Positions 32,036 through 33,301 of a stretch of 33,301 bases of DNA are shown one piece after another (position 1 is the first letter of the stretch; each line of letters starts with the position of its first letter). Origin of the DNA: DATGCT01 sp964495575 (GTDB taxonomy: Bacteria; Patescibacteriota; Minisyncoccia; UBA6257; GWB1-50-10); assembly GCA_964495575.1 (NCBI GenBank), contig CAZBVS010000006.1, forward strand, positions 1 through 33,301, written 5' to 3'. Under the pieces are notes generated by a model that made no database searches, was not told the origin of the DNA, and was given only the letters and a program-made list of their open reading frames with translations. The position numbers were made by a program, and so were the translations under genes.

Positions 32036-32881
32036 AAGAGATAATCAAGCCCTAACCGGCTCATAACGGTGGAGCCTAAGAGTTATAAGTGATAAAATTA
32101 AAGTATTCACTGATAACTAAAGGTAATACCGTGGGAAGTCTACGACAAAATTTAACTCATAAAGAGGTTAAATGTTTCATTGTAGGAACGGTGTTAGGTG
32201 ATGGACATTTAAGTATGTTGAAAAGTAATGCAAGATTGGAATTAATACAGAGTGAAAAACAAAAAGATTTTTTGTTTTGGAAGTATAAAATACTTAAAAA
32301 GTATACAGGTTCTTCACCATATAGAACTAAGGTTTATGATAATAGATATGAAAAGAATTATTATCGATGGCAGTTTAAGACGCATGTAGATCCATTATTC
32401 ACCGAGCTTTATTCAGAGTTTTATCCTAATGATTCAAAAAAAGTAGTACCTAATTGTATTGCTAAACTTTTGAATTTACCAATAGGATTAGCTGTGTGGT
32501 TTATGGATGATGGAGGAAGAAGAAATGATTGTTATGGTTTGTTTTTGAATACACTCTCTTTCACTCAAGAAGGACACAAGCTTTTAGTTGATTGTTTGTA
32601 TGATAATTTTGGTATTAAATCAAGATTACATTGGATACAAGATGGTTATAGAATATATATCCCAAGCAAGGAGGCTAAGAGGTTTTGTGAAATTGTAGAT
32701 CCATATATTATTCCTAGTATGAAATATAAATTGTCGTATGACCCCGTAACGACTTCGTTTGCCCGATTAGATCGGGCACGAGATAGGAGATAACAGATCT
32801 TCTATAACACGCCGGTTCTTTTGTTTTATGAGGCAAAAGTTAAGGTATAGTCTGTGCCATAAGAAATTATGGAATTACACG
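32036..32881 (+). ncRNA. Group I intron at L2546, with homing endonuclease gene
   Basis: 846 bases inserted after U2546, beside the A-loop. P1: AGGGT (32031-32035) with GCCCT (32049-32053), U.G at the splice site. P10: TCAA (32045-32048) with TTGG, one wobble. The intron ends in G (32881). Core GTGGGAAGTC and ATGACCCCGTAACGACTTCG as in L2500, with the ORF replacing the short P5 hairpin. I do not recall this insertion site being described; that needs a database check. Confidence 0.82.
32089..32793 (+). CDS. Two-motif LAGLIDADG homing endonuclease, in intron L2546
   Basis: Up to 234 residues. Two catalytic motifs: IVGTVLGDG (31-39, Asp38) and LAVWFMDDGG (134-143, Asp140/141), so it should act as a monomer. 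This is the LAGLIDADG_2 type, a different family from the L1917 enzyme. The start is uncertain: GTG 32089, or GTG 32131 (15 codons in) downstream of a TGATAAAAT box. Residues 13-20 are encoded by the conserved intron core, and the C-terminus (SYDPVTTSFARL) by the other core strand, so ribozyme and protein share bases at both ends. Confidence 0.85.
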   Translation: MIKLKYSLITKGNTVGSLRQNLTHKEVKCFIVGTVLGDGHLSMLKSNARLELIQSEKQKDFLFWKYKILKKYTGSSPYRTKVYDNRYEKNYYRWQFKTHVDPLFTELYSEFYPNDSKKVVPNCIAKLLNLPIGLAVWFMDDGGRRNDCYGLFLNTLSFTQEGHKLLVDCLYDNFGIKSRLHWIQDGYRIYIPSKEAKRFCEIVDPYIIPSMKYKLSYDPVTTSFARLDRARDRR

Positions 32882-32928
32882 TTGGCTGTTCGCCAATTAA
32901 AGTGGTACGCGAGCTGGGTTTAGACCGT

Positions 32929-33246
32929 TAATACTAAACCCTTAAAGACGAAAATTACGGCGGCCTGAAGAAGTGATTCTTCAGAGTGAAATCTTAAAAT
33001 TAAGATGAGAAAACTGACTCATATCGGGGGACTCCTTACATAATAATCTGTCGTATGTTAGGACAATCCCGAGGGAAGTTATAAATTTTCTTTTTTGATT
33101 GATCTTAGAAAGAAAATTTATTAACCCCGTAGAGACTTGTTGTTTTGTAAACAACAGATGGCTTTAGCCATAATACGTCGGTTCCCTAATTTAATATTAG
33201 GGTAGTGGTATAGTCCATACCGTTAGTAATAACGGATAAAATTATG
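32929..33246 (+). ncRNA. Group I intron at L2593
   Basis: 318 bases after U2593, the site used by the Chlamydomonas chloroplast intron that encodes I-CreI. P1 is short: CCGT (32925-32928) with GCGG (32960-32963), U.G at the splice site. P10: TTACG (32955-32959) with CGTAA is perfect. The intron ends in G (33246). Core: GAGGGAAGTT, a long AAATTTTCTTT/AAAGAAAATTT hairpin, AACCCCGTAGAGACTTG and GGTATAGTCC. No endonuclease gene. Confidence 0.84.
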
Positions 33247-33301
33247 CGTAAGACAGGTCGGTCTCTATCTGCTGTCGGCGTTAAGTGTTTGAGGGAAGCT
33301 G

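Noticed and set aside
31677..33246. Group II introns or archaeal bulge-helix-bulge introns
   Set aside because: No GUGYG start, domain V or bulge-helix-bulge; U|...G| junctions with P1 and P10 fit group I only.

Overview
The window looks like a chromosomal segment of a Candidate Phyla Radiation (Patescibacteria) bacterium, probably of the Parcubacteria/Microgenomates type. The evidence is AT-rich, lysine-rich coding, tightly packed genes, a ribosomal-protein cluster without rpmD (L30) between rpsE and rplO, several trimmed housekeeping proteins (a short L3, a trigger factor without its PPIase domain), and a 23S rRNA gene full of introns. TGA is used as a stop, so the code is standard. The exact lineage is inferred, not proven.

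Layout. 1-9.5 kb holds small single-gene units separated by clear hairpin terminators: a cupin protein, a DUF3298-like membrane-anchored protein, a UvrD-type helicase fused to a RecB-type nuclease, a PIF1-like helicase, an Mth938-like protein, a YbaB-like protein, a LexA repressor with a good autoregulatory palindrome, a DUF378 protein and several hypotheticals. 9.5-12.2 kb holds trigger factor (minus strand), endonuclease IV and a PAP2 phosphatase. 12.2-25.8 kb is the translation cluster: tuf-rpsJ, then murG and a small membrane wHTH protein, then rplC-D-W-B-rpsS-rplV-rpsC-rplP-rpmC-rpsQ-rplN-X-E, a promoter gap, then rpsN-H-rplF-R-rpsE-rplO-secY. 25.8-27.7 kb is adk-map plus a hypothetical gene.

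From 27.7 kb to the end lies a 23S rRNA gene with its own promoter and no 16S or tRNA beside it. Aligned by eye to E. coli numbering it is interrupted by five group I introns after U1917, U1931, U2500, U2546 and U2593, all in the peptidyl-transferase half. Exon lengths between insertions (14, 569, 46 and 47 nt) equal the E. coli distances exactly. For each intron I can pair the 5' exon with an internal guide (P1, U.G at the splice site) and the 3' exon with the adjacent bases (P10). Two introns carry intact LAGLIDADG endonuclease genes, one keeps what looks like the tail of such a gene, and one keeps only a promoter and start codon, so the window appears to show several stages of the homing cycle in one gene.

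A recurring theme is expression from TGRTATAAT (extended -10) promoters placed only 6-8 bases before the ATG, so many mRNAs should be leaderless (DUF3298-like, UvrD, PIF1, nfo, murG, adk). The first homing endonuclease uses the same arrangement inside the rRNA gene, so it can be expressed independently of the rRNA transcript.
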